From the NCBI RefSeq assembly GCF_016463295.1, contig NZ_JAEMRO010000002.1:119860-183859 (forward strand): a DNA stretch of 64,000 nucleotides, written 5' to 3'. Position 1 is the stretch's first letter, and the number at the start of each line of letters is the position of its first letter. Shown piece by piece: positions 47,899 through 57,602 of this stretch. The notes under the pieces were generated by a model that worked only from the letters and a program-made list of their open reading frames with translations, ran no database searches and had not been told where the DNA came from. Origin of the DNA: Brevundimonas sp. GTDB taxonomy: Bacteria; Pseudomonadota; Alphaproteobacteria; Caulobacterales; Caulobacteraceae. The position numbers and the translations under genes are program-made.

Positions 47899-48326
47899 TG
47901 AGCGACCTGCGCGAAACGCTGGCCAGCCTCACGGCCATGGACATCGAGGCGCTTCGTGCGGTGTGGCGGGAGCGGCTCGGCGAGCCGCCCCCGGTGCGCT
48001 CGACCGATGTCCTTCGCCGGTCTCTGGCTGAAGCGCTCCAGATCGAAGTCGGCGGCCAGTCGGTCGCCCTGGACAACCGGCTGTCCCGCGCGGCGAGCCA
48101 ACACCGGACGGGCAAGAAGCCCCGGCTGCGGACTTCGACCTTCCAACCGGGATCGACCCTGATCCGGGAATGGCAGGGCGTGCGCCACGAGGTCGAGGTT
48201 CGACCGGACGGGTACGTCTGGAAGGATCAGAAGCACGCGAGCCTTTCCAAGGTGGCGCGCCTGATCACCGGGGTCCGTTGGAACGGGCCTCGGTTCTTCG
48301 GCCTGCGTGATGGGGTCGGCGCATGA
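47898..48326 (+). CDS. DUF2924 domain protein
   Basis: ALRAVWRERLGEPPP...RTSTFQPGSTLIREWQGVRHEVEV...YVWKDQKHASLSKVARLITGVRWNGPRFFGL. Confidence 0.9.
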   Translation: MSDLRETLASLTAMDIEALRAVWRERLGEPPPVRSTDVLRRSLAEALQIEVGGQSVALDNRLSRAASQHRTGKKPRLRTSTFQPGSTLIREWQGVRHEVEVRPDGYVWKDQKHASLSKVARLITGVRWNGPRFFGLRDGVGA

Positions 48327-49963
48327 GCCAGCCAGGACGCGTTCTCCGCTGCGCGATCTACACGCGCAAGAGCACCGAGGAGGGCCTGGAGCAGGACTAC
48401 AACTCCCTGCATGCGCAGCGCGATGCCTGCGCGGCCTATGTGCTGTCCCAGGCCGGCGAGGGTTGGACCCTTCTGCCTGATGTTTATGACGATGGCGGGT
48501 TCAGCGGCGGCAACATGGCTCGGCCCGGCCTGAGGCGTCTGCTCGATGACGTTGAAGCCGGCCTCATCGATGTTGTGGTGGTCTACAAGGTTGACCGACT
48601 GACCCGCGCCCTGACCGACTTCTCACGCATCGTCGATGTGCTCGACCGGGCCGGCGCGAGCTTTGTCAGCGTCACCCAGGCCTTCAACACCACCACCTCC
48701 ATGGGACGGCTGACATTGAACGTCCTGCTGTCCTTCGCCCAGTTCGAGCGGGAGGTCACGGGTGAGCGGATTCGCGACAAGATCGCGGCGTCGAAGAAGT
48801 TGGGCATGTGGATGGGGGGAAACCTCCCGTTGGGCTATGACGCCGCCGGCCGCACCCTGACGATCAACGAAGCCGAGGCCCAAACGGTGCGCTGGATTTT
48901 CAGGCGCTACCTTGAGGTCGGCTCGGCCCACAAGATCGTCCAGGAGCTTGAGGCGGCGGGTGTCGTATCCAAGAGCTGGCCCACCAAGGCGGGCGTGCTG
49001 AGGGGTGGGCGCAGGATTGACCGGGGGGCGCTGTTCCACATCCTGCACAATCGGACCTACGTTGGAGAAATCCCCCACAAGAAGACCAGCTACCCGGGCC
49101 AGCATCCGTCCATCGTGGATCGGCCCGTGTTCGATGCGGTCCAGGCGCGATTGGCCGAGAACGACCTCAAGACGAGGAAGCCCGGCGAGGTGCGGCGGCC
49201 TCAGAAGGGTGCGCCGTTCAAGGGCATCATCTTCGATTCCGCCGGCAATCGCATGACGCCGCTCAAAGCGGCGCGGCCCGGCAAAACCACCTACCGGTAC
49301 TATGTCTCGAGCCCGATCCAGGCCGGGCGGCGTCAGAACCTGGGCGCCGTGCCGCGCATCTCGGCCCACATCGTGGAGGAGATCGTGGCCACTCGCTTGC
49401 ACGAGTTGAAGCTCTGTATCCAGACCGAGGGGGCACCGGACTGGCTCGCGATCCGCAATCTGGTCGACCGTGTTGAGGTCACGAGCGACGCCGTCACCCT
49501 CCAGTTCGATGAGGCGATGCTTGAGCAGGCAAGTCGCAACCTGGGACCGCAGGACCGGATCTCGATCGACCGGCTCGAGCGCCGGGCATCCGACCGGATT
49601 TTGACCATCCCGGTCCGGGTTGTGAAACGCGGCGGGGCCAAGGTGGCCATCGGGCCGGATGGTCAGTCCGCGATCCATCACCGCGCCACCGACCCTGCGC
49701 TCAGCGCGGCCCTGATCCGTGCCGAGGCCTGGAAGCGCCAACTGCTGACGGGGCAGGCCAAGACACTGAACCAGATCGCCGAGGCTGAAGGTGTGACCGC
49801 AGCCTACGCCGCCCGAACGATCCGCACAGCCTTCCTAGCCCCGGACTTGAAGGCGGCGATCCTCGACGGCTGCCTGCCGGCCGGCCTGACGCTGGAGGCG
49901 GTCACCCGCCACGAGATGCCCCTCGACTGGGAAGCACAGCGCCGTCTCTACGCCGGCGGCTGA
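48323..49963 (+). CDS. large serine site-specific recombinase
   Basis: CAIYTRKSTEEGLEQDYNSLHAQRDAC, VVVYKVDRLTRALTDFSRIVDVL, FAQFEREVTGERIRDKIAASKK. Confidence 0.96.
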   Translation: MSQPGRVLRCAIYTRKSTEEGLEQDYNSLHAQRDACAAYVLSQAGEGWTLLPDVYDDGGFSGGNMARPGLRRLLDDVEAGLIDVVVVYKVDRLTRALTDFSRIVDVLDRAGASFVSVTQAFNTTTSMGRLTLNVLLSFAQFEREVTGERIRDKIAASKKLGMWMGGNLPLGYDAAGRTLTINEAEAQTVRWIFRRYLEVGSAHKIVQELEAAGVVSKSWPTKAGVLRGGRRIDRGALFHILHNRTYVGEIPHKKTSYPGQHPSIVDRPVFDAVQARLAENDLKTRKPGEVRRPQKGAPFKGIIFDSAGNRMTPLKAARPGKTTYRYYVSSPIQAGRRQNLGAVPRISAHIVEEIVATRLHELKLCIQTEGAPDWLAIRNLVDRVEVTSDAVTLQFDEAMLEQASRNLGPQDRISIDRLERRASDRILTIPVRVVKRGGAKVAIGPDGQSAIHHRATDPALSAALIRAEAWKRQLLTGQAKTLNQIAEAEGVTAAYAARTIRTAFLAPDLKAAILDGCLPAGLTLEAVTRHEMPLDWEAQRRLYAGG

Positions 49964-49998
49964 TACCCAGGCGCGGCATCCCTGATCCGGCAGAGAGC

Positions 49999-50169
49999 TT
50001 CCCTGTTCCTCTGAAAATATTCCCTGTTCAGCGGTGTGAAATTCCCTGTTCCTCTTCCGGGAAAACGACGCTGAGCCCGCTTGGAATCCCAGTCATAGCG
50101 GGGCTTTCCGGGTTGGGATGAGGGGCGTTCGAATCGCAAATTCGAGCAATTTCCCTGTACTTCCCTGTT
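49999..50169. repeat. TTCCCTGTT direct repeats, five near-identical copies
   Basis: Copies at 49999, 50020, 50042, 50151 (TTCCCTGTA) and 50161; the first three are 21-22 bp apart. Confidence 0.8.
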
Positions 50170-50352
50170 TTCAGGGACAGGCAAAAACGACCCGTCGCCG
50201 GGCGAGCGGAGACGGGGCCGGCAAAAACGGCGTGTTGCAGGCAAGATCACTCGATCAGAGACAGGCTGTCTGTCTCCGGGTTCGACGAAGGCGCGGTAAT
50301 GTCGGGGTTATTTCCCGTGTTATAGGGACCCGGCGGTTATCCAGGAAGTGCG

Positions 50353-50442
50353 TGGCGGACAGAGAGGGATTCGAACCCTCGGTAGGCTTTCACCTACACA
50401 CGCTTTCCAAGCGTGCGCGATCGACCACTCCGCCACCTGTCC
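50353..50442 (-). tRNA. tRNA-Ser (GGA)
   Basis: Reverse strand GGACAGGTGGCGGAGTGGTCGATCGCGCACGCTTGGAAAGCGTGTGTAGGTGAAAGCCTACCGAGGGTTCGAATCCCTCTCTGTCCGCCA; long variable arm, encoded CCA. Confidence 0.95.
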
Positions 50443-50577
50443 GTTTCCACGACGCGCGTGAAGCCGCCGGACGGTCGTTCCAGCGGAGGGCAGGCTGATA
50501 GAACAAGCGGACCCCCTCGGCAAGCGGGGTTGTTGTCCCCATATGGGTGCAAAGCCGATTTCGTGAGGATCATCGCC

Positions 50578-51225
50578 ATGCTGTTTCAGAAAACCGAACT
50601 GCCGACCGCCGACACCGCCCTGCCGGGTCGTGATACGCCGCTGCCGACCGACGAGGTGCATTTCGTCTCGGGTCGCCCGTTGAAGGGGCCGCATCCGGAG
50701 GGGTTCGAGACGGCGATCTTCGGCATGGGTTGTTTCTGGGGGGTGGAGCGCATCTTCTGGCAGCTGCCCGGCGTGTGGGTGACGTCGGTCGGCTATTCAG
50801 GTGGGATCACGCCCAATCCGACCTATGAGGAGACCTGCACCGGGCGCACCGGCCACACCGAGGTGGTGCAGGTGGTCTTCAATCCTGCGGAGATCAGTTA
50901 TGCCGAACTGCTGAAAGCCTTCTGGGAAAACCACGATCCGACGCAAGGCATGCGCCAGGGCAATGACATCGGCAGCACCTATCGCTCGGCCATCTATTAT
51001 CTGAACGAAGACCAGAGGGCCGAGGCGGAGGCGTCGCGCGAGGCCTATCAGGCGGCGCTGTCAAAGGCGGGGCGCGGCCAGATCACCACCGAGATCGCGC
51101 CAGCGGGTCCCTATTATTTCGCCGAGGACTATCACCAGGGCTATCTGGCCAAGAACCCCGCCGGTTATTGCGGGATCGGCGGGACCGGCGTGGTTTGTCC
51201 GATCGGCGTCGGTATCGAGGCCTAG
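50578..51225 (+). CDS. msrA: peptide-methionine (S)-S-oxide reductase
   Basis: [33 protein letters not shown]. Confidence 0.95.
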   Translation: MLFQKTELPTADTALPGRDTPLPTDEVHFVSGRPLKGPHPEGFETAIFGMGCFWGVERIFWQLPGVWVTSVGYSGGITPNPTYEETCTGRTGHTEVVQVVFNPAEISYAELLKAFWENHDPTQGMRQGNDIGSTYRSAIYYLNEDQRAEAEASREAYQAALSKAGRGQITTEIAPAGPYYFAEDYHQGYLAKNPAGYCGIGGTGVVCPIGVGIEA

Positions 51226-51227
51226 AG

Positions 51228-51569
51228 GTGGACCGGCAGGGTGTAGGCAAGGTCTGCCTGGCCCTGACCGGGGTCACGCTGGATCATCCGTTCGGTGACG
51301 ACCACGACTGCTACAAGGTTGGGGGCAAGATGTTCGCCATGGTCGGCGGGCAGGGTGGGCTGTCGTTCAAGGTGTCAGACATCGCCTATGAGGTGCTGAC
51401 CGAGGATGGCCGCGCCCGCCCGGCCCCCTATCTGGCGCGGGCGAAATGGGTGCATCTGGACGATATCGACACCTGGCCGGACGATGAACTGGCCGAGCAT
51501 CTGGCGATCGCGCACGGGATTATTGCGGCCAAGCTGACGAAGAAGGCGCGGGCGGGGTTGGGGCTCTAG
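51228..51569 (+). CDS. MmcQ/YjbR family protein
   Basis: DHPFGDDHDCYKVGGKMFAMV, KWVHLDDID. Confidence 0.85.
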   Translation: MDRQGVGKVCLALTGVTLDHPFGDDHDCYKVGGKMFAMVGGQGGLSFKVSDIAYEVLTEDGRARPAPYLARAKWVHLDDIDTWPDDELAEHLAIAHGIIAAKLTKKARAGLGL

Positions 51570-53376
51570 GGCAGAGGCCGAGCCACTTCCTCGCTGATCC
51601 AGCAGTCCATGCGGGCGTCCAGAAGTTCCAGCGGCAAGGCCCCATCGACCAGCAGGGCGTCGTGGAAGCGGCGGATGTCGAACCGGTCGCCCAGGGCGGC
51701 CTCAGCTCGGCTGCGAATGGCACGCAGCCGGATTTCGCCGATCTTGTAGCCTGTCGCCTGGCCGGGCCAGCCGATGTAGCGCTGAAGCTCGGTTTCGATG
51801 TTCAGAGGGGCCAGGGCCGAGTTGTCGCGGAAGCAGGCTCTGGCCTGTTCGATGTCCCAGCCCAGCCAGTGCAGGCCGGTGTCGGCGACCAGACGGCAGG
51901 CGCGCCACATCTCGTAGGATAGCCGACCGAAGCGTTCGTAGGGCGTGCGATAGAAGTCCATCTCCTCACCCAGGAATTCGGCATACAGGCCCCAGCCCTC
52001 GATGAAGGCGGTGACGTCGGCCCCGCGTCGGAAATAGGGCTGGTCCTCGGCCTCCTGCTGCAGGGCGAGCTGCAGATGGTGGCCCGGCACGGCCTCGTGC
52101 AGGGTCAGTGCGGGCAGTTCGTACAGGGGTCGCTGGTCCAGGCTGGAGGTGTTGACCAGATAACCGCCGGCGACGCCGGTCTTGAGCGACCCGGGGGAGT
52201 AGCGTCCGGTGGTGTAATTGGCCTCGATCTCGCGCGGCACGGGCCGGACACCATAGGGCAGGCGGGGCAGGGTGCCGAACAGCGCGGGCAGGCCATCGTC
52301 GGCCCGCTTGGCCATTTCGGACGCCTTCTCCAGCAGATCCTCGCGGGTCGTGGCATAGAACTGCGGATCGGAACGCAGGAAGGCGAGGAAGCCCGCGAAG
52401 TCGCCGGTCCAGCCCGCCGCCTGCATCTCTTCGTCCATGCGGGCGCGGATGCGGGCGACCTCCTCCAGGCCTATGGCGTGAACCTGATCTGGCGTCAGGT
52501 CGGTGGTGGTGTAGCCGCGAACGAAATAGGCATAGAGGTCACGACCGCCGGGCCGCTGGCCGATGCCGGGTTCGGTCTGGGTGGCGGGCAGATAGTCATC
52601 GGTCAGGAAGCGCAGCCATTCTGCTCGGCGGGGCGCAATCTCTCCGGCGACGATGGCGGCGGCAGCGGCGCGTAGGGCGGCCTGATCGGCGACCGGGATG
52701 GTGTCGGGTAGAGCCGTCAAAGGGGCCAGCAGGGGATCGGTCTCGGGCGTCAGGCCGACATCGCTGCGGGCCAAGGTCATCGCGCTTTCGACGACGGACC
52801 GGGGTTGGATCAAGCCTGTCTCCAGACCGCGCCGGGCATGGGCCAGGGTCGCGTCATACATGGCGGGCATGCCGGCGAGGCGGGACAGCCAGGCCTCGGC
52901 ATCGGCCTTGGTCGCAATGCGGGTGACGGAGGCGATATAGGCCAGGGATTGGCCGACCGCCCCTTCGGAGTTCAGGGCCAGACGGCTGGTGTCCAGGCCG
53001 ATGCCTTCCAGGTCGCGGTCGATCAGGAACAGCAGGAAGGCGCGGTTCTGGGCCTCGTTGTCCGACAAGCCAGCGACGGGAACCGCCTCCAGTCGCGTCT
53101 TGAAGGCCTGAAGTGGCGAACGACGCGCCAGTTCGGCCTCGCGCGAAATATCGGGCAGGCGCGAAAGAGCGGCACGGTCGCCGTCCATGCCGGCGGTGAT
53201 CGGATCGTTGGCTTTCAGATAGGCCTCGTAATCCGCGAGCAGTACGGCCAGGTCGGCATTCGATGCTTGGGCTTGCGTCGAATTGCCCGGTGCCTGGCCG
53301 GTGGGCTGGGCGTGCGCGGCTGCGGGCATTGCGGACAGCAAGGCCAGGACACTGACGGCGATGACGGATTTCATGA
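51566..53376 (-). CDS. DUF885 family secreted protein
   Basis: Signal peptide; LPALTLHEAVPGHHLQLALQQE, FIEGWGLYAEFLGEEM. Confidence 0.9.
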
Positions 53377-53452
53377 GGACCCCCAAACCCCTGACGGGTT
53401 CCGGGTGAATGCATCGGAGGGGCGGGCCCACGTCAAGCCATGATCGCCCGCA

Positions 53453-53959
53453 CTAGGCGCAGAAGGCGAAGAACCGTTCGATGCGGTCGCGCGAGCCGGG
53501 CTGGGGGACATAGGTCTGGCGCGCGCCACCCTGCCATACGGCCAGCCAGCCGATCCGGCGGAAACGCTGAAAGACCGGGGCATCGCCCTCGGCCTCGGCC
53601 GTCAGGATCAGGCCGTCGTGGACTTCGGCGGGCTCTGCGGCGGCTGCATAGCGCTCGGTGTCGCCGCCGGACTCGATATGGATTTCCGGCGACGCTCCCT
53701 TGTCCGCGCTGGCGGTGAGGTCGAGCTTGCCCGTTCCCCGTGCGCACTCCAGACCCAGCTTCAGGTCGTCGCTTTGAGCCGTCCCGTAAGCCAGCTTGGC
53801 GTTGGTGCCGTCTTCCGACAGAAACCAGTCGTAGCCCTCGACGGGTTGCGGCGCGCCGGAGCTTGGGACGGTTGTGGCTGGAACTTCCGGCGTCGTCGTC
53901 GAACAGGCACCGACCAGCGCGGTCGTGGCCAAGAGGATCAGCAGGGACGCGCGACGCAT
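53453..53959 (-). CDS. hypothetical lipoprotein
   Basis: Lipobox LVGAC. Confidence 0.6.
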   Translation of the reverse strand: MRRASLLILLATTALVGACSTTTPEVPATTVPSSGAPQPVEGYDWFLSEDGTNAKLAYGTAQSDDLKLGLECARGTGKLDLTASADKGASPEIHIESGGDTERYAAAAEPAEVHDGLILTAEAEGDAPVFQRFRRIGWLAVWQGGARQTYVPQPGSRDRIERFFAFCA

Positions 53960-53974
53960 GGGATACTCCGACCG

Positions 53975-54412
53975 TTAGCCGGAACAAAGCTCGGCGAACC
54001 GGCGCAGCTTGGCAAGATGGGCCTGCGGGATTTCGATGGTGCGTCGCGTCTCGCCCGCTGTCATCGACAGATTGCCGTCCGCGGCAAAGGCGGCAAAGAC
54101 CGGGTGGTCGGTCCGCAGGGCCAGTTTTGCCGACCCGCCACGTCCAGCCTCGCTTTCGGTCATGGCGGTCGATGAGCCGGCCGCCAGACGGGTCATGCCG
54201 GTCATGCCTGCGGCTTGATACAGGGTGACCCGCGCCACGCTGGACCCCGGTTCGCACTCCAGAGTCGTGCGCAGGCTGGGCGTGTCAGGGATTTCGTTGG
54301 CCAGCACGACGGGCGCGCTGTCGGCATAAAGCGTCCAGGTCCAGGCAGGTTCCTGTGCGGCATGGACGTTGGCGACACCGATCAGCGTCGCCAGGATTGA
54401 AAGTACGGACAA
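53975..54412 (-). CDS. hypothetical secreted protein
   Basis: Signal peptide; shares CEPGSSVARVTL/AHLAKLRRFAELCSG-type pattern with neighbour. Confidence 0.55.
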   Translation of the reverse strand: MSVLSILATLIGVANVHAAQEPAWTWTLYADSAPVVLANEIPDTPSLRTTLECEPGSSVARVTLYQAAGMTGMTRLAAGSSTAMTESEAGRGGSAKLALRTDHPVFAAFAADGNLSMTAGETRRTIEIPQAHLAKLRRFAELCSG

Positions 54413-54526
54413 TGTCGCGACCCCGCTGTCGTTCGAAGCGATGAACGATCATCAAGCCCGGGATGTTCCGCCGCCGTCAAGGATGCGGCGGCGCCTGCCC
54501 ATCCGAGGCTACACGCGGTTCTGGCC

Positions 54527-55270
54527 TCAGAACGGGCTGAACCGCTCCACCAGGGACTGGGCCGCAGGCGTGGCCTGGACCCGGCTGATGTCGCCGCGAC
54601 CACCGTAGCTGATGCGGGCCTCGGCGATCTGGGTGTGGGCGATGGTGTTGGCCGAGCTGATGTCCTCGGGCCGGACGATGCCGGCGACGGTCAACTCGCG
54701 TACCTCGCGGTTGGTGCGGACTTCCTGACGGCCCTGGATCATCAGATTGCCGTTGGCCATGACGTCGGTGACGACGGCCGCGATGGTCAACGAAACCCGC
54801 TCCGAGCGGTTTACCGAGCCCGAGCCGCTGGCGTTGGACTCGCCCTCGATGCCGACCATGTTCGCCGGGTCGAAACCGCCGGGGAATATGCGACCCAAGT
54901 TGTTCTCCAGACCGAAGAAGTTTGTGACCCCGCCCGAGGCGTCATTGGTGCGGCTGCGCTGGGTGGAGTTCTGCGTCTGGGCGCGGTCGTCGATGTCGAT
55001 GTTGACGGTCAGGATGTCGCCGACGCGACGGGCGCGCTGGTCGCCGAAGAAGGTCCGCGACCCGACCCGCCACAGGCTGTTGGCGCTGGCGGCGCGGTCC
55101 GCACGCTGCTGCTCGGGCGTCGGCAGATAGACCTGGCTGGTCGGGACCAGGGCCGCCGGATAGCCGATGGGGGCCAGTTCCGGCCCGCGGATAGCCTCCA
55201 CGGCCGTCGAACAGGCACCGAGGGCCAGGGTAGAGGCGAGGGCGGCGGTGGTGATCAGGGCGGTACGCAT
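54527..55270 (-). CDS. flgH: flagellar basal body L-ring protein
   Basis: SLWRVGSRTFFGDQRARRVGDILTVNIDIDDRAQTQN...LMIQGRQEVRTNREVRELTVAGIVRPEDISS. Confidence 0.95.
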   Translation of the reverse strand: MRTALITTAALASTLALGACSTAVEAIRGPELAPIGYPAALVPTSQVYLPTPEQQRADRAASANSLWRVGSRTFFGDQRARRVGDILTVNIDIDDRAQTQNSTQRSRTNDASGGVTNFFGLENNLGRIFPGGFDPANMVGIEGESNASGSGSVNRSERVSLTIAAVVTDVMANGNLMIQGRQEVRTNREVRELTVAGIVRPEDISSANTIAHTQIAEARISYGGRGDISRVQATPAAQSLVERFSPF

Positions 55271-55285
55271 GAACTGTGATCCCTC

Positions 55286-55888
55286 TTAGCGAGCGGCGAA
55301 CTGGTTGGAGCGGGCGGACTGGGCGGCAGGGCCCGCGATGGCGCGGCCGGGGCCGGTGGCGACGGCGTCGATGGTGCGGCCGGACTGCAGGTTCAGCACG
55401 GCGACGGGCTCGCCCATCCCGGCGTTGCGCTGGGCGCGGCCGGTGACGGTCAGGCGGATGCCGCCGGATTCGAAGGCGACCTCGACCAGGTCGTTGCGGC
55501 TGATGACGCGGTCCCCGTAGGCCGCGCGGGCAGGGGCATAGGTGGGCGCGACAGCTGCATTAGAAGAGGCCGTGGGCGCGATAGTGGCGGAAACGGCGGG
55601 TGCCTCCGCGGCATGACGCACCACGACGCGGCGCAACCCGGTCGGATTTGCCCAGTCCAGGCCGGATTGACGGGCGAGGCTCTGGAGCTGACCGGCCTCG
55701 AACACAATGGAAGGGCCGACCCGGCGGCCCACGACGACGCCAGACGCGCCGCCGGCTCCGTCGAACAGGTCGCCGAATGTGACTTGGCCGTCTGAATCGA
55801 CGGGATTGCTCTTCAGTGTCACCGGGCCAGCGAAGGCGGAACCCGCGACGGCCAAGGCCAGCGCGGCCCCCAGGATCAGCGCCCTCAT
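55286..55888 (-). CDS. flgA: flagella basal body P-ring formation protein
   Basis: C-terminal GDRVISRNDLVEVAFESGGIRLTVTGRAQRNAGMGEPVAVLNLQSGRTIDAVATGPGRA. Confidence 0.92.
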   Translation of the reverse strand: MRALILGAALALAVAGSAFAGPVTLKSNPVDSDGQVTFGDLFDGAGGASGVVVGRRVGPSIVFEAGQLQSLARQSGLDWANPTGLRRVVVRHAAEAPAVSATIAPTASSNAAVAPTYAPARAAYGDRVISRNDLVEVAFESGGIRLTVTGRAQRNAGMGEPVAVLNLQSGRTIDAVATGPGRAIAGPAAQSARSNQFAAR

Positions 55889-56673
55889 GACTTCACCTGC
55901 GAGGCGACGGACAGCATCTGGTCTGCGGTGGTGATCACCTTGGAGTTCATCTCATAGGCGCGCTGGGCAATGATCAGCGAGCTGATCTCGGCCACGGCAT
56001 CGACGTTCGAGGCCTCGGTAAACTTGTGCAGCAACTGGCCGAAACCGACCTCCCCGGGTGTGCCGACATTGGCCGGGCCCGAGGCCGTGGTTTCCAGCAG
56101 AAGGTTGTCGCCGACCGCTTCCAGTCCCGCCTCGTTGAAGAAGGTGGCGATCTCCAGCTGGCCGACGATGGAGGGCTCGGTCTCGCCCGCCGTAATGACC
56201 TGGACCTGGCCGGACTTGGAGATGGAGACATCGACCGCATCCTGCGGGATGGAGATGTTGGGCTGAACCGCATAGCCGTCGTCGGTGACCAGCTGGCCTT
56301 CTCCGTTCAGGGCGAAGTTGCCGGCGCGGGTGAAGGCGGTTTCGCCCGAGGGCAACAGAATCTGGAAATAGCCGCGCCCGTCGATGGCCACGTCGTACAA
56401 CCCGCCGGTATTGGTCGGGGTGCCTTGTTCGGTGACGCGATAGACCGCCCCCGCCTTGACGCCTGCACCGATCTGGATGCCGGTCGGGACGACCGTGCCC
56501 TGGCTGGACGACTGTGCGCCCATCCGCTCGACGTTCTGATACAGCAGGTCCTGGAACTCGGCCCGCTGGCGCTTGTAGCCGACGGTGTTCATGTTGGCGA
56601 TGTTGTTGGAGATGACCTCCACGTTCAGCTGCTGGGCGGCCATGCCGGAGGCGGCGGTGCGGAGTGCGCGCAT
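55885..56673 (-). CDS. flgG: flagellar basal-body rod protein (distal)
   Basis: MRALRTAASGMAAQQLNVEVISNNIANMNTVGYKRQRAEFQDLLYQ; EISSLIIAQRAYEMNSKVI. Confidence 0.96.
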   Translation of the reverse strand: MRALRTAASGMAAQQLNVEVISNNIANMNTVGYKRQRAEFQDLLYQNVERMGAQSSSQGTVVPTGIQIGAGVKAGAVYRVTEQGTPTNTGGLYDVAIDGRGYFQILLPSGETAFTRAGNFALNGEGQLVTDDGYAVQPNISIPQDAVDVSISKSGQVQVITAGETEPSIVGQLEIATFFNEAGLEAVGDNLLLETTASGPANVGTPGEVGFGQLLHKFTEASNVDAVAEISSLIIAQRAYEMNSKVITTADQMLSVASQVKS

Positions 56674-56687
56674 GGTTCAGTCTCTCC

Positions 56688-57425
56688 TTACGACACCCGG
56701 CCCAGCCGCTCGACCGAGCGACGGGACAGGTCGTTGGTGTTTTCGATCATCCGCGATATGCTCTCGTAGGCTCGCTGGATCTCGATCAGATTGGTGATCT
56801 CGAGGATCGGATTGACGTTGGAGCCTTCCAGCATGCCCTGACGCACGCGGGCGTCCGTCGCCTCGACGGGCGTGGTGTTCGAGGCGTTGCGGTACAGGCC
56901 GTCGCCGCCCTTTTCGAGCACCGACAGGGTGTCGAAGCGGACGACGGAGATACGGCCCGTCAGCTGACCGTTTTGGCTGATCGTGCCGTCCGGGCCAACG
57001 GCGGGTTCGCCCAAGGCGCGGTCCAGGATGATGGGGCCACCGTCGCCCAGAACGGCCGCGCCGCCCTCGGTCGTCAGCTGTCCCTCAGCGTTCAGGGTGA
57101 AGGCCCCGTCGCGGGTATAGGCCTCGCCGGCCCCGTCCTGCAGCTTGAAGAAGGCCCCTTCGCCCTCGATGGCGAAGTCCAGGCTGCGGCCCGTCTGTTC
57201 CAGTGCGCCCTGGCCGAAGTCGCGGCCGACGCCCTTGTCCAAGACGAAGCTGGCGCTGGGGCGGATGAAGGCGTTGCGGGCGCGCTCGCCGACCTCTGTG
57301 CCGACCAGCAGCTGCTCGACCTTGAAGCCGGTGGTGTCGGCATTAGCGATGTTGTTGGCCACGATGTCGAGCTCGCGGCGGAGCGTCATCTGGCGCGACA
57401 GTCCGACGTAGGCGGCATTTTCCAT
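56688..57425 (-). CDS. flgF: flagellar basal-body rod protein
   Basis: MENAAYVGLSRQMTLRRELDIVANNIANADTTGFK. Confidence 0.95.
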   Translation of the reverse strand: MENAAYVGLSRQMTLRRELDIVANNIANADTTGFKVEQLLVGTEVGERARNAFIRPSASFVLDKGVGRDFGQGALEQTGRSLDFAIEGEGAFFKLQDGAGEAYTRDGAFTLNAEGQLTTEGGAAVLGDGGPIILDRALGEPAVGPDGTISQNGQLTGRISVVRFDTLSVLEKGGDGLYRNASNTTPVEATDARVRQGMLEGSNVNPILEITNLIEIQRAYESISRMIENTNDLSRRSVERLGRVS

Positions 57426-57452
57426 GAGCGGCTCCTTTCGCAAAGGGGCCTC

Positions 57453-57467
57453 GCAACGGTCGTGCCA
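57453..57467 (-). promoter_or_regulatory. sigma-54 promoter upstream of flgF
   Basis: Reverse strand TGGCACGACCGTTGC matches TGGCACG-N4-TTGC, 28 bp upstream of the flgF ATG. Confidence 0.8.
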
Positions 57468-57602
57468 ACACGGTTAATCCAGTGGTGGCGGGCCTTTGGA
57501 CTGGATGAAGCCAGAGTGCACCCGGCAGGATTTGCCGGTTCTTAGCGGCTCGTTAACCAAAAAACGGTCGAATGGAGGCTGAGATTCTCCGGGGCGCTGT
57601 GC

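Noticed and set aside
48623-49741. 372-aa minus-strand ORF
   Set aside because: Antisense to the serine recombinase
14907-50442. Complete prophage
   Set aside because: Only terminase-type genes seen; no portal, capsid, tail or lysis genes
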